Part shown: positions 7,885-16,261 of the stretch, one piece after another | Position numbering within the stretch: the first letter of the stretch is position 1 | Layout of the letters: each line of letters begins with the position of its first letter | From: Planctomycetota bacterium | GTDB lineage: Bacteria > Planctomycetota > Phycisphaerae > Sedimentisphaerales > Anaerohalosphaeraceae | Direction of reading: 5' to 3' | DNA: 19,715 nt | NCBI GenBank assembly: GCA_030637065.1 | Contig: DAOVVQ010000031.1 | Coordinates: 1-19,715 of the forward strand | Notes under the pieces: model-generated | The model's input: the letters and a program-made list of their open reading frames with translations, nothing else | Told to the model about the DNA's origin: nothing | Databases searched by the model: none | Program-made: the position numbers and the translations under genes

Positions 7885-9978
7885 CTATCTTTTTATAATG
7901 ATACTTTTTAGATTATTGGCGTCAGCCTTGAAAAAGCCGTTACCAATGTCAGTGAATTTTATGCCGTTAGCTTTTGGGGTGCCTCTCGAGGAGTAAATCG
8001 CAAACGGTCCCGGTTCCGTAAGGGAGATTTTCAACTCTGAATTAGTGGCTGAAACGATTTGCCCGGTGGCCCCGCAGAGATATTTGTCGGTTCGTCCGAT
8101 GAAGGCCCAGCCTTTGCGTACCGGCGAAAGCTGGAAGAGCCTGTGCGCCAGCGGTTTACTCAGGCTTATCGGTTCAGTGCCTGAAAATTTTCTCCCTTTA
8201 CCTTCGAGTACGTCAAAAAGAACGAGCCCCTGTGGGGGGACATCCCATGGGCCCGGGTAAGGCTGTATCATCGCCCCGGCGTTTTTGTAATCCTTCAGCG
8301 AAATTGAAGTCTCTACCTGTTGCGGTGTGTTATTTAGATTAATGATATGTATCGCCACTGAATCATTGTCAAGCGGAGCGAAAACCTTAAACAGGCTGTT
8401 GTTGAAAGAGTAGAGATCGTAAAACAGCGAATCTTCACTCATGACCGCAGGCGCCAGCGGACGCGGCAATGAGCCGTCACGGTAGCAGAGAGGTACGATA
8501 TTTTCAGGTTTAGCATCCTGGGGCTTGTCCGAAATATAGATCGGGCCGCCGGACATCGCCTTGGATACCGCCATGAGCTCGCCGGCAAGCTTGTCGCTGG
8601 AGTGGAACATGTCATGGTCACCCCAATAGATGTGGCCGAGATACAGGATCGTGGTGTAAGAGTTATAAGTATGAAGAAGAGCACTTTCAAATTCATTTTT
8701 GTGGTAATCCTCGCTGCATCGGGTCGAGTTGCTGTACTTTGCGTAAAAGGGCATTGGCCAGTTGTTTCCATTACAGTTCATCAAACCAAGATCGTATTTG
8801 TGCAGTGCCTCTTCCATAGCGATCTTGAACATGGTCGCCGAATGGACGGCATTTCCCTGTCTCTGGGTACTGCCCCAAAGTCCACCGTTCATGAGTAGCG
8901 GGTCTTTAAGAAAATCGATCTTTACGAACGAGATGCCGTCCTTGAGCCCAAAACTTGTCAAATATTCCCAATACTTCTCCATTGCCTCGGGCGTGTCTTT
9001 CGGAGCAATGCGGTAATTTCCATTGTCCTTCAGGGCTTTTACGTACTGATTGTATTTGCCCAGGTCATTGTCTGGGGCGGGTCTTACACCTAACGAAAAG
9101 CCCGACGATTGATAGTGCAGTCCCAGCCATCGAAAGGGTCTGCCGTCCATGGCGGCGATAATATCGCCGTAGCCATTCGGAAAAGTTTCCGGGTTGGGGC
9201 CAACACCTTTTTCGAAAGACCAGTGCCCGCCATCGATAAGGATATATTTTACAGGCAGCCCGGAGGAGCTATAATCCTGGATGATCTCCAGAATAAGCTT
9301 TTCGGAAACATTCCTGTGATAGGCTTCCCAACTGCACCAACCCAGATACTTGAACTGTTCGGGATATTCCTTTTCCCCGCGGAAACGGGCGCGTATGTTC
9401 GATGGGATCAACTCAATGGCTTTTTGCCAAACCTTGTAAACCGCCTGATATGGGTTCTCATCATCCATCCAGGCTGCTACAGGCAAGCTGCCTTCGACCC
9501 TGGCTGTTCCAAGCGAGCCGTGAACCAGGATCCAATTGCCCCGGTTATCAGTACGGATCCACGACATAGAATCTTTTCCAACCAGTGGCAGGATAGCCCG
9601 ATATTTTCCATTGGTCAACTTCAGCAGCATGAGTTGCCCTAAGGCATCTGTTGCATTTTCAAACTTTTCGCCGGGTGAGAAAACTCTTTCGGAAATACGG
9701 TTGCCGCTTCGAGCTTCCAGGCCGAAATCTTTCTGTCTGGTTTCAGTCGGAGGTCTGCTTTGGATAAAAATGAGCCCCTTTTCAAAATCAGGAAGCTTCA
9801 ATCTGTACGTTTTAAACAGGCCCGCATCATCAGGGAAACCGGAGAAGCCTTTTTCAATGATCATTCCATTGGCAGGAGGTGCAGCCAGGTCCAAAATTGT
9901 GCTGGCATGTAAGACCGATGAAGAGATCAGAAAGGCAATACAGACATAAACTAATCTACGTTTTTTTATCATCATCAT
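7885..9978 (-). CDS. GH36-type alpha-galactosidase, Sip1/raffinose-synthase-like, exported
   Basis: A 697-aa protein with a Sec signal peptide (basic MMMIKKRRL, then hydrophobic VYVCIAFLISSSVLHA). The core is a (beta/alpha)8 barrel of the raffinose synthase/seed imbibition (Sip1) subgroup of GH36. Its motifs are LGWCSWEAYHRN around Trp214, YILIDGGHWS, FVKIDF with predicted nucleophile Asp355, and STRCSEDYH with predicted acid/base Asp424. The family hydrolyses or transfers alpha-galactosyl groups. Secretion and context favour hydrolysis of terminal alpha-galactose from the target glycan. The start is the first of three consecutive ATGs, placed 9 nt after GGGAG. It stands alone between gaps of 218 and 313 nt, so it is probably its own transcription unit. 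Codons are visibly richer in A/T than in the neighbouring sulfatases, suggesting a separate history. Activity on other alpha-linked sugars is possible. Confidence 0.87.
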   Translation of the reverse strand: MMMIKKRRLVYVCIAFLISSSVLHASTILDLAAPPANGMIIEKGFSGFPDDAGLFKTYRLKLPDFEKGLIFIQSRPPTETRQKDFGLEARSGNRISERVFSPGEKFENATDALGQLMLLKLTNGKYRAILPLVGKDSMSWIRTDNRGNWILVHGSLGTARVEGSLPVAAWMDDENPYQAVYKVWQKAIELIPSNIRARFRGEKEYPEQFKYLGWCSWEAYHRNVSEKLILEIIQDYSSSGLPVKYILIDGGHWSFEKGVGPNPETFPNGYGDIIAAMDGRPFRWLGLHYQSSGFSLGVRPAPDNDLGKYNQYVKALKDNGNYRIAPKDTPEAMEKYWEYLTSFGLKDGISFVKIDFLKDPLLMNGGLWGSTQRQGNAVHSATMFKIAMEEALHKYDLGLMNCNGNNWPMPFYAKYSNSTRCSEDYHKNEFESALLHTYNSYTTILYLGHIYWGDHDMFHSSDKLAGELMAVSKAMSGGPIYISDKPQDAKPENIVPLCYRDGSLPRPLAPAVMSEDSLFYDLYSFNNSLFKVFAPLDNDSVAIHIINLNNTPQQVETSISLKDYKNAGAMIQPYPGPWDVPPQGLVLFDVLEGKGRKFSGTEPISLSKPLAHRLFQLSPVRKGWAFIGRTDKYLCGATGQIVSATNSELKISLTEPGPFAIYSSRGTPKANGIKFTDIGNGFFKADANNLKSIIIKR

Positions 9979-10075
9979 TTATCCAATCTCCCTTTAGCTG
10001 ATATTTTCCATTTATACAGTTAAAAACCATACTTTTCTCCGTACGACCGCAATAATCTTACCAAATTCACCTTGA

Positions 10076-10132
10076 ACTATCAAAGATTTTCGTTTTCGAG
10101 GCATTTTTGACGCCTGCGTCAATACTATCAAA
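10076..10132. repeat. Direct repeat ACTATCAAA flanking the palindrome
   Basis: ACTATCAAA occurs at 10076-10084 and again at 10124-10132, exactly 48 bp apart, with the palindrome at 10107-10122 between them. On the transcribed (minus) strand each copy contains TTGATA, a -35-like hexamer. The repeats may thus be tandem promoter elements or protein-binding half-sites. Confidence 0.45.
10107..10122. promoter_or_regulatory. Perfect palindrome TTGACGC-N2-GCGTCAA, probable operator
   Basis: A 16-bp dyad with 7-bp arms and a 2-bp centre, the size typical of a dimeric helix-turn-helix regulator site. It lies upstream of the better promoter candidate and within the spacer of the weaker one. A loop this short and the lack of a following U-tract on either strand argue against a terminator. 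No regulator gene is in the window to pair with it. Confidence 0.5.
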
Positions 10133-10196
10133 ATCTTACTTTTTTCAAGGACCTATTTGGTAAATCCGCTTTTAAATACTTTGCGCAGGCACCATA

Positions 10197-11642
10197 TCAC
10201 GGCGCATCGGGATCATCAACCTCAAGATCAGGCATGTCCCAGTTTACGTGGGGCTTTTGCCTTTCTTTTCCGACAGGCATACAGGCTGGGCCGCTCAGTG
10301 CTTCAAATCTCCCCAGCTCCTTTGTCAGCCTTTGGACTATCTCAGGGTGTTTGGCGGCGACGTCCGTCTTTTCACGCGGGTCGCTATCGAGGTCATAGAG
10401 TTCCTTGCCGCTTAATTTCCAGCGGCGGGTAGTTGCGGCTGCCTTTCCAAGATAAACAATGCGGTCCGGAGAGGCTTTCCTGCTGGCAAGGATATCGAGG
10501 ACGTCAATTCCGTCTATTTGTTTTGGCACAGGGCCTTTATAGCCAGCAATCCGTTTCAGGGTCGGCCAGATATCGATATAGGCGAGCATCTCGGTCAGCT
10601 TTCGGCCACCGCTAAAACCGTTCGGCCATCGTACAGCTGCCGGGACGCGAACACCCCCATCCCATTTATCGCCCTTACGGCCTCGCAGCGGGTAATTGTT
10701 CGACGTGCCACCGTTATCGCTGGTGAACCAGACGATGGTATTATCTCGAATTCCGTTTTTCTCCAAGGAATCCAGCACGCGACCAAAGGCCCTGTCCATG
10801 GCCATTGTCATCGCAAAGAAGTCCTGGCTGCGTTCCAATCCCTGGCCCCAATAGGGTTTATCCTTTTCGCCTTTTTTCTGCTTTTTCTGCTTTTCACCGT
10901 ATTTCGCAACCGCCTTGAGGTAAGGCGCTTCGGCTGCGGCGATATCTTCTTTCGGGGCCTGGATGGGCGTATGCACGGCGTTATAGGCGAGATAGAGCAG
11001 GAAGGGGGCATCGTCTTTGGCATGGTCGGTGACGAACCGGACGGCTTCATCGGTCATCAGCGTTGTCGAGTAGCCCTCTTCCCTGATGGATTTGTGATCG
11101 CGGTGCCAATCCGGCTGGCCTCCGCGCGAATGATCGAAGCAATCGAACATGCCGCAGTAGTGCCCGTAGAAACCGGTAAAGCCGTGATTCATCGGATGGA
11201 AACGGTTCGAGCTGGTCCCCAGATGCCATTTGCCTACAGCCTGCCTGTGCCTGTAGCCTGCTTCTGCCAACATTTTCGGCAGGGTAAACTCGGTCGGCGG
11301 CAGCCCGCGCGTTTGAGAGTACATGATCGGCGCGTCCTGCAAGCCGAAACGCAGCGGATATCGCCCGGTCAGCAGCCCGGCCCGCGTTGGCGAGCAGACG
11401 TGGCAGACGTAAAAATGGTCCAGCTCCACGCCCTCCTTCGCGAAGCGGTCGATGCGGGGAGTCGGGATCGGCCCGCCATGGTAACTGACATCGAACCAGC
11501 CAAGGTCGTCGGCGATAACGATAACGATATTGGGTTTTGAAACAGATGCATTCCGGGCATGGGCCATGCGGGCCATCGGTATGGCAGCGGTAGCAATCAC
11601 AATTTTTCTAAGGAAACTCCGTCTTGTCTGTGTGTGCTTCAT
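10197..11642 (-). CDS. S1 sulfatase, arylsulfatase A/B-like, Tat-type leader
   Basis: A 481-aa protein, full length for the family. The N-terminus has a twin-arginine leader (TRRSFLRK, then a hydrophobic stretch ending near MAHA). Metal-binding Asp45/Asp46 lie in VIADDLGWFD. The active-site motif is CSPTR with Cys83 as the formylglycine precursor, followed by AGLLTGRYP. Other family motifs are VGKWHLG and FTSDNGG, and YDLDSDPREKTD in the C-terminal subdomain. It should hydrolyse sulfate esters on sugars outside the cytoplasm; position specificity cannot be read. It is the last gene of the upstream operon. Its ATG follows the beta-helix stop by only 2 nt, and its Shine-Dalgarno (AGGAAA) lies inside that gene's end, implying translational coupling. 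Unlike most of its neighbours it ends in an acidic rather than a basic tail. Confidence 0.93.
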   Translation of the reverse strand: MKHTQTRRSFLRKIVIATAAIPMARMAHARNASVSKPNIVIVIADDLGWFDVSYHGGPIPTPRIDRFAKEGVELDHFYVCHVCSPTRAGLLTGRYPLRFGLQDAPIMYSQTRGLPPTEFTLPKMLAEAGYRHRQAVGKWHLGTSSNRFHPMNHGFTGFYGHYCGMFDCFDHSRGGQPDWHRDHKSIREEGYSTTLMTDEAVRFVTDHAKDDAPFLLYLAYNAVHTPIQAPKEDIAAAEAPYLKAVAKYGEKQKKQKKGEKDKPYWGQGLERSQDFFAMTMAMDRAFGRVLDSLEKNGIRDNTIVWFTSDNGGTSNNYPLRGRKGDKWDGGVRVPAAVRWPNGFSGGRKLTEMLAYIDIWPTLKRIAGYKGPVPKQIDGIDVLDILASRKASPDRIVYLGKAAATTRRWKLSGKELYDLDSDPREKTDVAAKHPEIVQRLTKELGRFEALSGPACMPVGKERQKPHVNWDMPDLEVDDPDAP

Positions 11643-11644
11643 TA

Positions 11645-12970
11645 TTACTTTCCTGTGGTATCAGTACCCTTTCTTTCCTTCCATTTACGCAGTTCATCCG
11701 GCCATTTCCCCGGCCGAAAATCTTCCGGAGTCAGGATATTCTTGTCGGTGTTATACTTAAAGCCCTCAAAGGTCACGTTTTCGATCTTAATGTGGTACAG
11801 GCCTTCAGTGGTATCCTTCACCGCTCCGATCGACGGTCCTTCAAAGAACTTGTTGAACCACCTCAAATACAAATCGTCATAGTATTCTTCCGGGATCGCC
11901 AGCATCACGTGCGTCTTGATCTGCGCATTTTTGCCGAAAATAACGTGGATATTTTTGACATAACTGCCATCGGCAAAACTGCCGTCCGTTGCATCAGGAT
12001 CGAGCTTTAACTGGGCCTCTTTCACACCACCCTTTCCCATCGTTACGGCATAGGCACAGCTTTTGGAAATAACTCCATCGACTTTAACCACGCCATTTAC
12101 CGCACTGTGCGGACCTAACATAACAGCACAACGACCGTTCTCACAGGTGATGTTCTTTGCCGTGATATCGTAAACCGCGATCTGAGGGCCCACCGCACCT
12201 GTTTCCAGCCTGAGAGCTACGCCACCTTTGGCATAAATATCCTCGAAGTGCACGGATTGCGCTCCGTGCAACTGGACGAGTCCGTAGCCCGGGCTGGCAT
12301 TAAAAATGCGGCAGTTCCGGATGGTTCCATCCGTTGCACGGGAAACCTCCCACTGAGGCACATCCTTATCCGGTGAGCCTGTCGGGGTCAGCGTTAGCCC
12401 GCAGTGTGATGTAAAGTTATCTTTGATATCGAGGCCGGAGATGAGGAAGTTTCGGACCATGCGGCAGATGACCGCGCGGATACTTTCACCCTCCTTCCGC
12501 TGGCGCTCGGAGTAGTCGACAATAAACCGTCCGCCGAGCCCACGGATGCTGACATTCTCGATGAACTCTTTGTCCTGCTCAGGCGTTGTTTTAGAGGGAC
12601 GTTTGGCATCCAGGATAAACACAACTGTTTTCTCCCCTTGAGGCCAATACGGCTTAATAACGGTATCTTTCTCGATCAGCAGATGTACGTTGGACTTAAG
12701 GTAGACCCCTGCAATACAATAGGTCCCCTTCGGAACAATGAGCCGCCCGCCCCCGGCCCCAGCCAGACCATCGATGGCCTTCTGGAAAATTTCGCTCTGG
12801 TTGGTCTTTGCGTTGTCATCTATCAGCCCGTAATCGGACTTTAGGTTTTTCATAAGCCCGTTCGGGTTCATTGTCTCGGTGTACTCAGCCTGAAGGTTGA
12901 TTATACCTGTCAGCATAAAGATAATAACGAGTATTCGTCTTTTGGCTTTTATGAAATGCCGCCTGTTCAT
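11645..12970 (-). CDS. Exported right-handed beta-helix protein (pectate-lyase-like fold), probable polysaccharide-active enzyme
   Basis: 441 aa. The N-terminus MNRRHFIKAKRR followed by ILVIIFMLTGII is a Tat-like or strongly basic Sec leader. A pectate-lyase-type opening follows (LKSDYGLIDDNAKTN, then FQKAIDGLAGAGGGRLIVPKGTY at about residues 43-84). Repeating short strand patterns typical of a parallel beta-helix come next (for example NVSIRGLGG, NFLISGLDI, GTIRNCRIF, VHFEDIYAK, YDITAKNIT, IKIENVTFEGF). Enzymes of this fold cleave polygalacturonan, alginate, carrageenan and other acidic glycans as lyases or hydrolases. I cannot place the catalytic residues or the substrate. The frame is open 5 codons upstream (12985), but GAGGA at 12979-12983, 8 nt before ATG 12970, and the leader favour this start. 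It lies between two sulfatases in the operon, 55 nt after the upstream gene, and uses more A/T-rich codons than they do. Confidence 0.8.
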   Translation of the reverse strand: MNRRHFIKAKRRILVIIFMLTGIINLQAEYTETMNPNGLMKNLKSDYGLIDDNAKTNQSEIFQKAIDGLAGAGGGRLIVPKGTYCIAGVYLKSNVHLLIEKDTVIKPYWPQGEKTVVFILDAKRPSKTTPEQDKEFIENVSIRGLGGRFIVDYSERQRKEGESIRAVICRMVRNFLISGLDIKDNFTSHCGLTLTPTGSPDKDVPQWEVSRATDGTIRNCRIFNASPGYGLVQLHGAQSVHFEDIYAKGGVALRLETGAVGPQIAVYDITAKNITCENGRCAVMLGPHSAVNGVVKVDGVISKSCAYAVTMGKGGVKEAQLKLDPDATDGSFADGSYVKNIHVIFGKNAQIKTHVMLAIPEEYYDDLYLRWFNKFFEGPSIGAVKDTTEGLYHIKIENVTFEGFKYNTDKNILTPEDFRPGKWPDELRKWKERKGTDTTGK

Positions 12971-13025
12971 TTGTTTCGTCCTCATTTTCCTGTTTCAGTA
13001 TGCATGGCAATTTTCGCGATGCAGG

Positions 13026-14789
13026 TCATCTGTTTTCTTCTTTCCTCTTCTGGCGTGCTATGCGACGTTCCTGACGCGAGGCGCTGGCGGCTGGCTCGGT
13101 ATTTATCAGTTCGGATGATGCGATGGCGGCCTCTTCGTCGATCAATTCGAATCCGCCCTTTATGGGGCGAAGCAGCTTGATTTGCTCGATGTACGGCTGG
13201 ATCAGAGCTACGGGGACCGAATCTGGGCCGGGGACGAACTCCCCGAACGGGCGACCCTGCTTTTGCAGTTCGGTCGTCAGCATCGCCCGCATCTCATCGA
13301 GTTTATCCTGGTACTCCGGGTTATCGGCGAGGTTATTCATTTCGAGCGGGTCGCTGGAGAGGTTGTAGAGCTGGTCCGATTCGAGATAGTGCGGACGGCG
13401 AGTTAAGTGATTGGCGGCGTTTTTCGTACCGCCGGCATAGGCCATCTTTCCCGGCAGATTCAGCAGCGAAGCACTTTCGATCTCCGCGAAACGCTCGGTA
13501 CTGTAGCGGATCGCGATATACTTCCATTCCTGCGTGCGGACAGCGCGCCCGTCGCCAAGCTCGAAGAAAAGATGCTCGTGTACATTGGCCGCCGGGTCGG
13601 ATAGGATCGGCTTAATGCTCGTCCCGTCGATGCGATAGTCATTTGGAATGTGGGCGCCGGCGACATCGAAGAACGTTGGCACCAGATCGGTTGACTGGAC
13701 CAGATTGCTGCAAACCGAACCGGCTGGGACCACCTTGGGCCAGCGGATGATGCATGGGACGGCTGTGCCGTTATGGTCATGCAGCGACCACTTGCCCTCT
13801 GTGCCGTGGTTCGAGATGAAGACAAACAGCGTATTGTCGGCGATCCCAAATTTATCGAGCATGTCGAGCATGGCGCCGAGAGTCGCGTCCATCCAGGTAA
13901 AGCCATTGGCGCTCTCGCCAAAGCCGGCACCGGCGACCTGTGCCTTTATTTCGTCGCGAGTCGCGATGACGTTGGGGAGCCTTTTGAGTTTGCCCGCCCC
14001 GGAGCTTAGGGGATAGTCCATCGAGTTGTTCCAGCCGTTGGGCCCGCCGTGCATCATAGTCGTGGTGTAATGCAGGTAAAACGGCTTGTCGTGGTTTTCG
14101 TCGATGAATTCCAGGGCCGCCTGGAGGGTCCACTCGGGATTGTGTTCGCTGTACGGATGCTTGACGTTGCCCCAGTAGACGTGCTTGGCCCAGGAGAACC
14201 CGCGGTCCTTGATCCACTGGCGATACCAACGCTCGTTATGCTGCCAGCCGGCGATCACCGCCGGATCGTCCGGGTCGACGCCGCTCTTGGCTGACGAATC
14301 GTACAGACCGAAACTGGTATAGGCCTCCGTGCTCTTAAGCTCCGGACCGACGTGCAGCTTGCCGACATGGCCGGTAACGTAACCCGAAAGCCGCAGCGCG
14401 TTGCCGACGTTCATATTATCGTCTTCCAGCCCGACGTTAAAGGCCGGATGGCCGTGACGGTCCTTGGGAAACTCCTCCAGGTACGACGGAAAATACGAAT
14501 TGCCGGGGTAGCGGCCCGTGAAAAAAGTATATCGCGAAGGCGTGCATACGCAGGAAACGACGTGGGCGTTGTCAAACCGCATCCCTTCGCTGGCCAGGCG
14601 GTCGATATTCGGCGTCAGCACATCGCCACCGTAGCAGGCAAGCTCATCTTTGACCTGGTCATCGGTAATAAAAAAGATAATATTAGGCCCGCCCCTGCCG
14701 ACCTTGACCTCCATTTCCTTATTGGAGAGAACAAAAGCCCCGGATGCAGCGATGCCGCACCTCTTAAGAAAATCACGCCTGTTAATCAC
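13026..14789 (-). CDS. S1 sulfatase, Tat-exported, GTG start, basic C-terminal tail
   Basis: 587 aa, somewhat long for the family. The Tat leader NRRDFLKR lies at residues 3-10, then a hydrophobic segment. Metal-binding Asp43/Asp44 lie in FFITDDQVKDE. The active-site motif is CTPSR with Cys82 as formylglycine precursor, followed by YTFFTGRYPG. GHVGKLHVG and FISNHGTEGKWSLHDHNG supply further conserved active-site positions. YNLSSDPLEMNNLADNPEY marks the C-terminal subdomain. An insert between about residues 185 and 290 (RWYRQWIKD to IKAQVAGAG) adds to the usual core and may shape substrate choice. The last 20 residues are rich in Arg/Lys (RQERRIARQKRK). The start is GTG, decided by the Shine-Dalgarno. 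It is 46 nt after the preceding sulfatase and cotranscribed with it. Substrate position is unknown. Confidence 0.92.
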   Translation of the reverse strand: MINRRDFLKRCGIAASGAFVLSNKEMEVKVGRGGPNIIFFITDDQVKDELACYGGDVLTPNIDRLASEGMRFDNAHVVSCVCTPSRYTFFTGRYPGNSYFPSYLEEFPKDRHGHPAFNVGLEDDNMNVGNALRLSGYVTGHVGKLHVGPELKSTEAYTSFGLYDSSAKSGVDPDDPAVIAGWQHNERWYRQWIKDRGFSWAKHVYWGNVKHPYSEHNPEWTLQAALEFIDENHDKPFYLHYTTTMMHGGPNGWNNSMDYPLSSGAGKLKRLPNVIATRDEIKAQVAGAGFGESANGFTWMDATLGAMLDMLDKFGIADNTLFVFISNHGTEGKWSLHDHNGTAVPCIIRWPKVVPAGSVCSNLVQSTDLVPTFFDVAGAHIPNDYRIDGTSIKPILSDPAANVHEHLFFELGDGRAVRTQEWKYIAIRYSTERFAEIESASLLNLPGKMAYAGGTKNAANHLTRRPHYLESDQLYNLSSDPLEMNNLADNPEYQDKLDEMRAMLTTELQKQGRPFGEFVPGPDSVPVALIQPYIEQIKLLRPIKGGFELIDEEAAIASSELINTEPAASASRQERRIARQKRKEENR

Positions 14790-14794
14790 ATCAA

Positions 14795-14800
14795 CTCCTC
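14795..14800 (-). promoter_or_regulatory. Shine-Dalgarno GAGGAG that fixes a GTG start
   Basis: GAGGAG lies 5 nt upstream of GTG 14789. The only nearby ATG overlaps this GTG in another frame and is followed at once by TGA, so the GTG is the sensible start. It places the RRDFLK leader at the extreme N-terminus as expected. Confidence 0.7.
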
Positions 14801-14835
14801 ATTAATCTTCAGTTTACTTCTTGCCCTTTGTTTTA

Positions 14836-16227
14836 CTATTTCTTTTGCTTGACAACCGGAACGGGCTTAGATGTAAGATAGGGCTCACTGTGCGGGAGCA
14901 GTTCGTCGCCCTGCGCCGTGGTCCACTTTGCCAACTCGGCCTTAAGCTGCTTAAGTTTGCTTTTGTATTCGGGGTTATCGGCAAGGTTGCTCCGTTCAAG
15001 AGGGTCATTCTCAAGGTCAAAAAGCTCGAATTCCGGACGCGTGTAATACCTCTTGAGAATGCCGGCGGCCTTTGGATCTTTTTTTGCGGCCTTATCCCAC
15101 GAGTCCCAGTAGGCACCTGCCCCGTCCTTGCGAATGAGGTCGGAGTGGTTGGTGTGATAAGCATCGGGCCGCAGGTTGTGGATGTATTTGTACCTGCCGA
15201 TGCGCACGCTGCGGATAGGGAAAATATTCATGCTGCCGTCTCCGGTATGCGTGGTGAAAATCTTATCGCGGTGCATTTTCCTCTTTCCAAGCAGCACTTT
15301 GGCGAATGACTTGCCGTCTATGTCATCGGGGGCCCTGCCGCCGGTAAGATCGATCAGCGTCGGAAGAATATCCACCCAGCTCACCATAGCGTCCGTTCGC
15401 TTGCCCGCCTTGATATGTCCGGGCCAGACGGCGATCAGCGGCACACGTGCGCCGGCGTCATAGAGATTCCATTTGCCCAGGGGCCATTGGCCGCCGTGAT
15501 CGCTGCTGAAGAGGAAGATGAAATTGTCGCCAAACTTTTCTTGTGCAAAATCATAAACCCGTCCCATTTCCTCGTCCATGCCCGTGATATCGGTAAGATA
15601 GCGGGCCCAATGCTCGCGAGTCTGGGGCGTATCGATAAAATACGGCGGCAGCGTCACGGCATCAGGATCGTATGTGCTTTCGGCGATCCAGGGCACGTGT
15701 GGCCGCCTGTCACCGACGAGCAGACAGATCGGCCCTTTGATCCGGTTCTGAGCAAAGTAAGCCTGCACGTTCGTAGACATATCGGTAGGAGTCGGTGAGT
15801 TGAAGTCGCAGTCCTCGAAACCTCGCCTGCCGTGCGCGACCTTCCCGAAGGAGGCGATGTGGTAGCCCATTGCTTTCAGAACCGACGGCAGGAATTTAGT
15901 TCCCTCTTTGACCTGGCTGTGGTTGGGATGGGCGCCGTGTCGAGCGGGCATAAGGCCGGTGAGCAGCGAAAAACGATTCGGACAGCACGATGGCGAGGCA
16001 ACATAAGCATTGTCAAAGGCCATGCCGGCTGCGGCGAGCCTGTCCATAGTCGGCGTTCTGGCGTCCTTCGAGCCGTGGATCGACGTATCCAGCCGACCGA
16101 GATCGTCGGAAAGAAACACGACTATGTTAGGCAGTTTCCCCTTCCCAGCCGCCTTAAGCAACCCGGGAAAGCCCGCTGACGCCGTGCCAAATGACACAGT
16201 CTTAATAAAGTCTCGCCTGTCCATCAT
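14836..16227 (-). CDS. S1 sulfatase, heparan N-sulfatase/iduronate-sulfatase-like, Tat-exported
   Basis: 463 aa. The Tat leader is MMDRRDFIKTVSFGTASAGF. Metal-binding Asp41/Asp42 lie in VFLSDDLGRLD. The active-site motif is CCPNR with Cys81 as the predicted formylglycine precursor, then FSLLTGLMPARHG. IASFGKVAHG and LFSSDHGGQWPLGKWNLYD are further sulfatase motifs. FDLENDPLERSNLADNPEY marks the C-terminal subdomain. The overall pattern is closest in my judgement to sulfamidase-type S1 enzymes. The C-terminal third is similar to the partial sulfatase at the right edge (PIRSVRIGRYKYIHNL versus PIRSLRDGEFHYLLNL), so the two are probably paralogues. An in-frame TTG six codons upstream was rejected because AAGGAG at 16235-16240 sits 7 nt before ATG 16227. 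It follows the TIM-barrel gene by 34 nt and ends in a short basic tail (VKQKK). Confidence 0.92.
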   Translation of the reverse strand: MMDRRDFIKTVSFGTASAGFPGLLKAAGKGKLPNIVVFLSDDLGRLDTSIHGSKDARTPTMDRLAAAGMAFDNAYVASPSCCPNRFSLLTGLMPARHGAHPNHSQVKEGTKFLPSVLKAMGYHIASFGKVAHGRRGFEDCDFNSPTPTDMSTNVQAYFAQNRIKGPICLLVGDRRPHVPWIAESTYDPDAVTLPPYFIDTPQTREHWARYLTDITGMDEEMGRVYDFAQEKFGDNFIFLFSSDHGGQWPLGKWNLYDAGARVPLIAVWPGHIKAGKRTDAMVSWVDILPTLIDLTGGRAPDDIDGKSFAKVLLGKRKMHRDKIFTTHTGDGSMNIFPIRSVRIGRYKYIHNLRPDAYHTNHSDLIRKDGAGAYWDSWDKAAKKDPKAAGILKRYYTRPEFELFDLENDPLERSNLADNPEYKSKLKQLKAELAKWTTAQGDELLPHSEPYLTSKPVPVVKQKK

Positions 16228-16261
16228 TTCACAACTCCTTATCAATTACGTTTATCGACTC

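Larger units (their letters stand above)
9979..10196 (-). promoter_or_regulatory. Regulatory intergenic region upstream of the GH36 gene
   Basis: 218 nt with no gene. On the minus strand, TTGATA (10083-10078), a 17-nt spacer and TAAGAT (10060-10055) form a plausible promoter about 80 nt before the GH36 ATG. A second, weaker pair is TTGATA (10131-10126), 17 nt, AAAAAT (10108-10103), whose spacer contains almost all of the palindrome at 10107-10122. No terminator for the upstream operon is evident: the only strong dyad is followed by A residues in the direction of transcription. Confidence 0.4.

Noticed and set aside
10107..10122. Intrinsic terminator of the upstream operon
   Set aside because: The dyad has a 2-nt centre and is followed by A residues, not U, in the minus-strand transcript.
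10518..11540. Plus-strand open frame of 340 codons
   Set aside because: It is fully antisense to a sulfatase with all family motifs; its translation shows no domain and is a codon-bias shadow.
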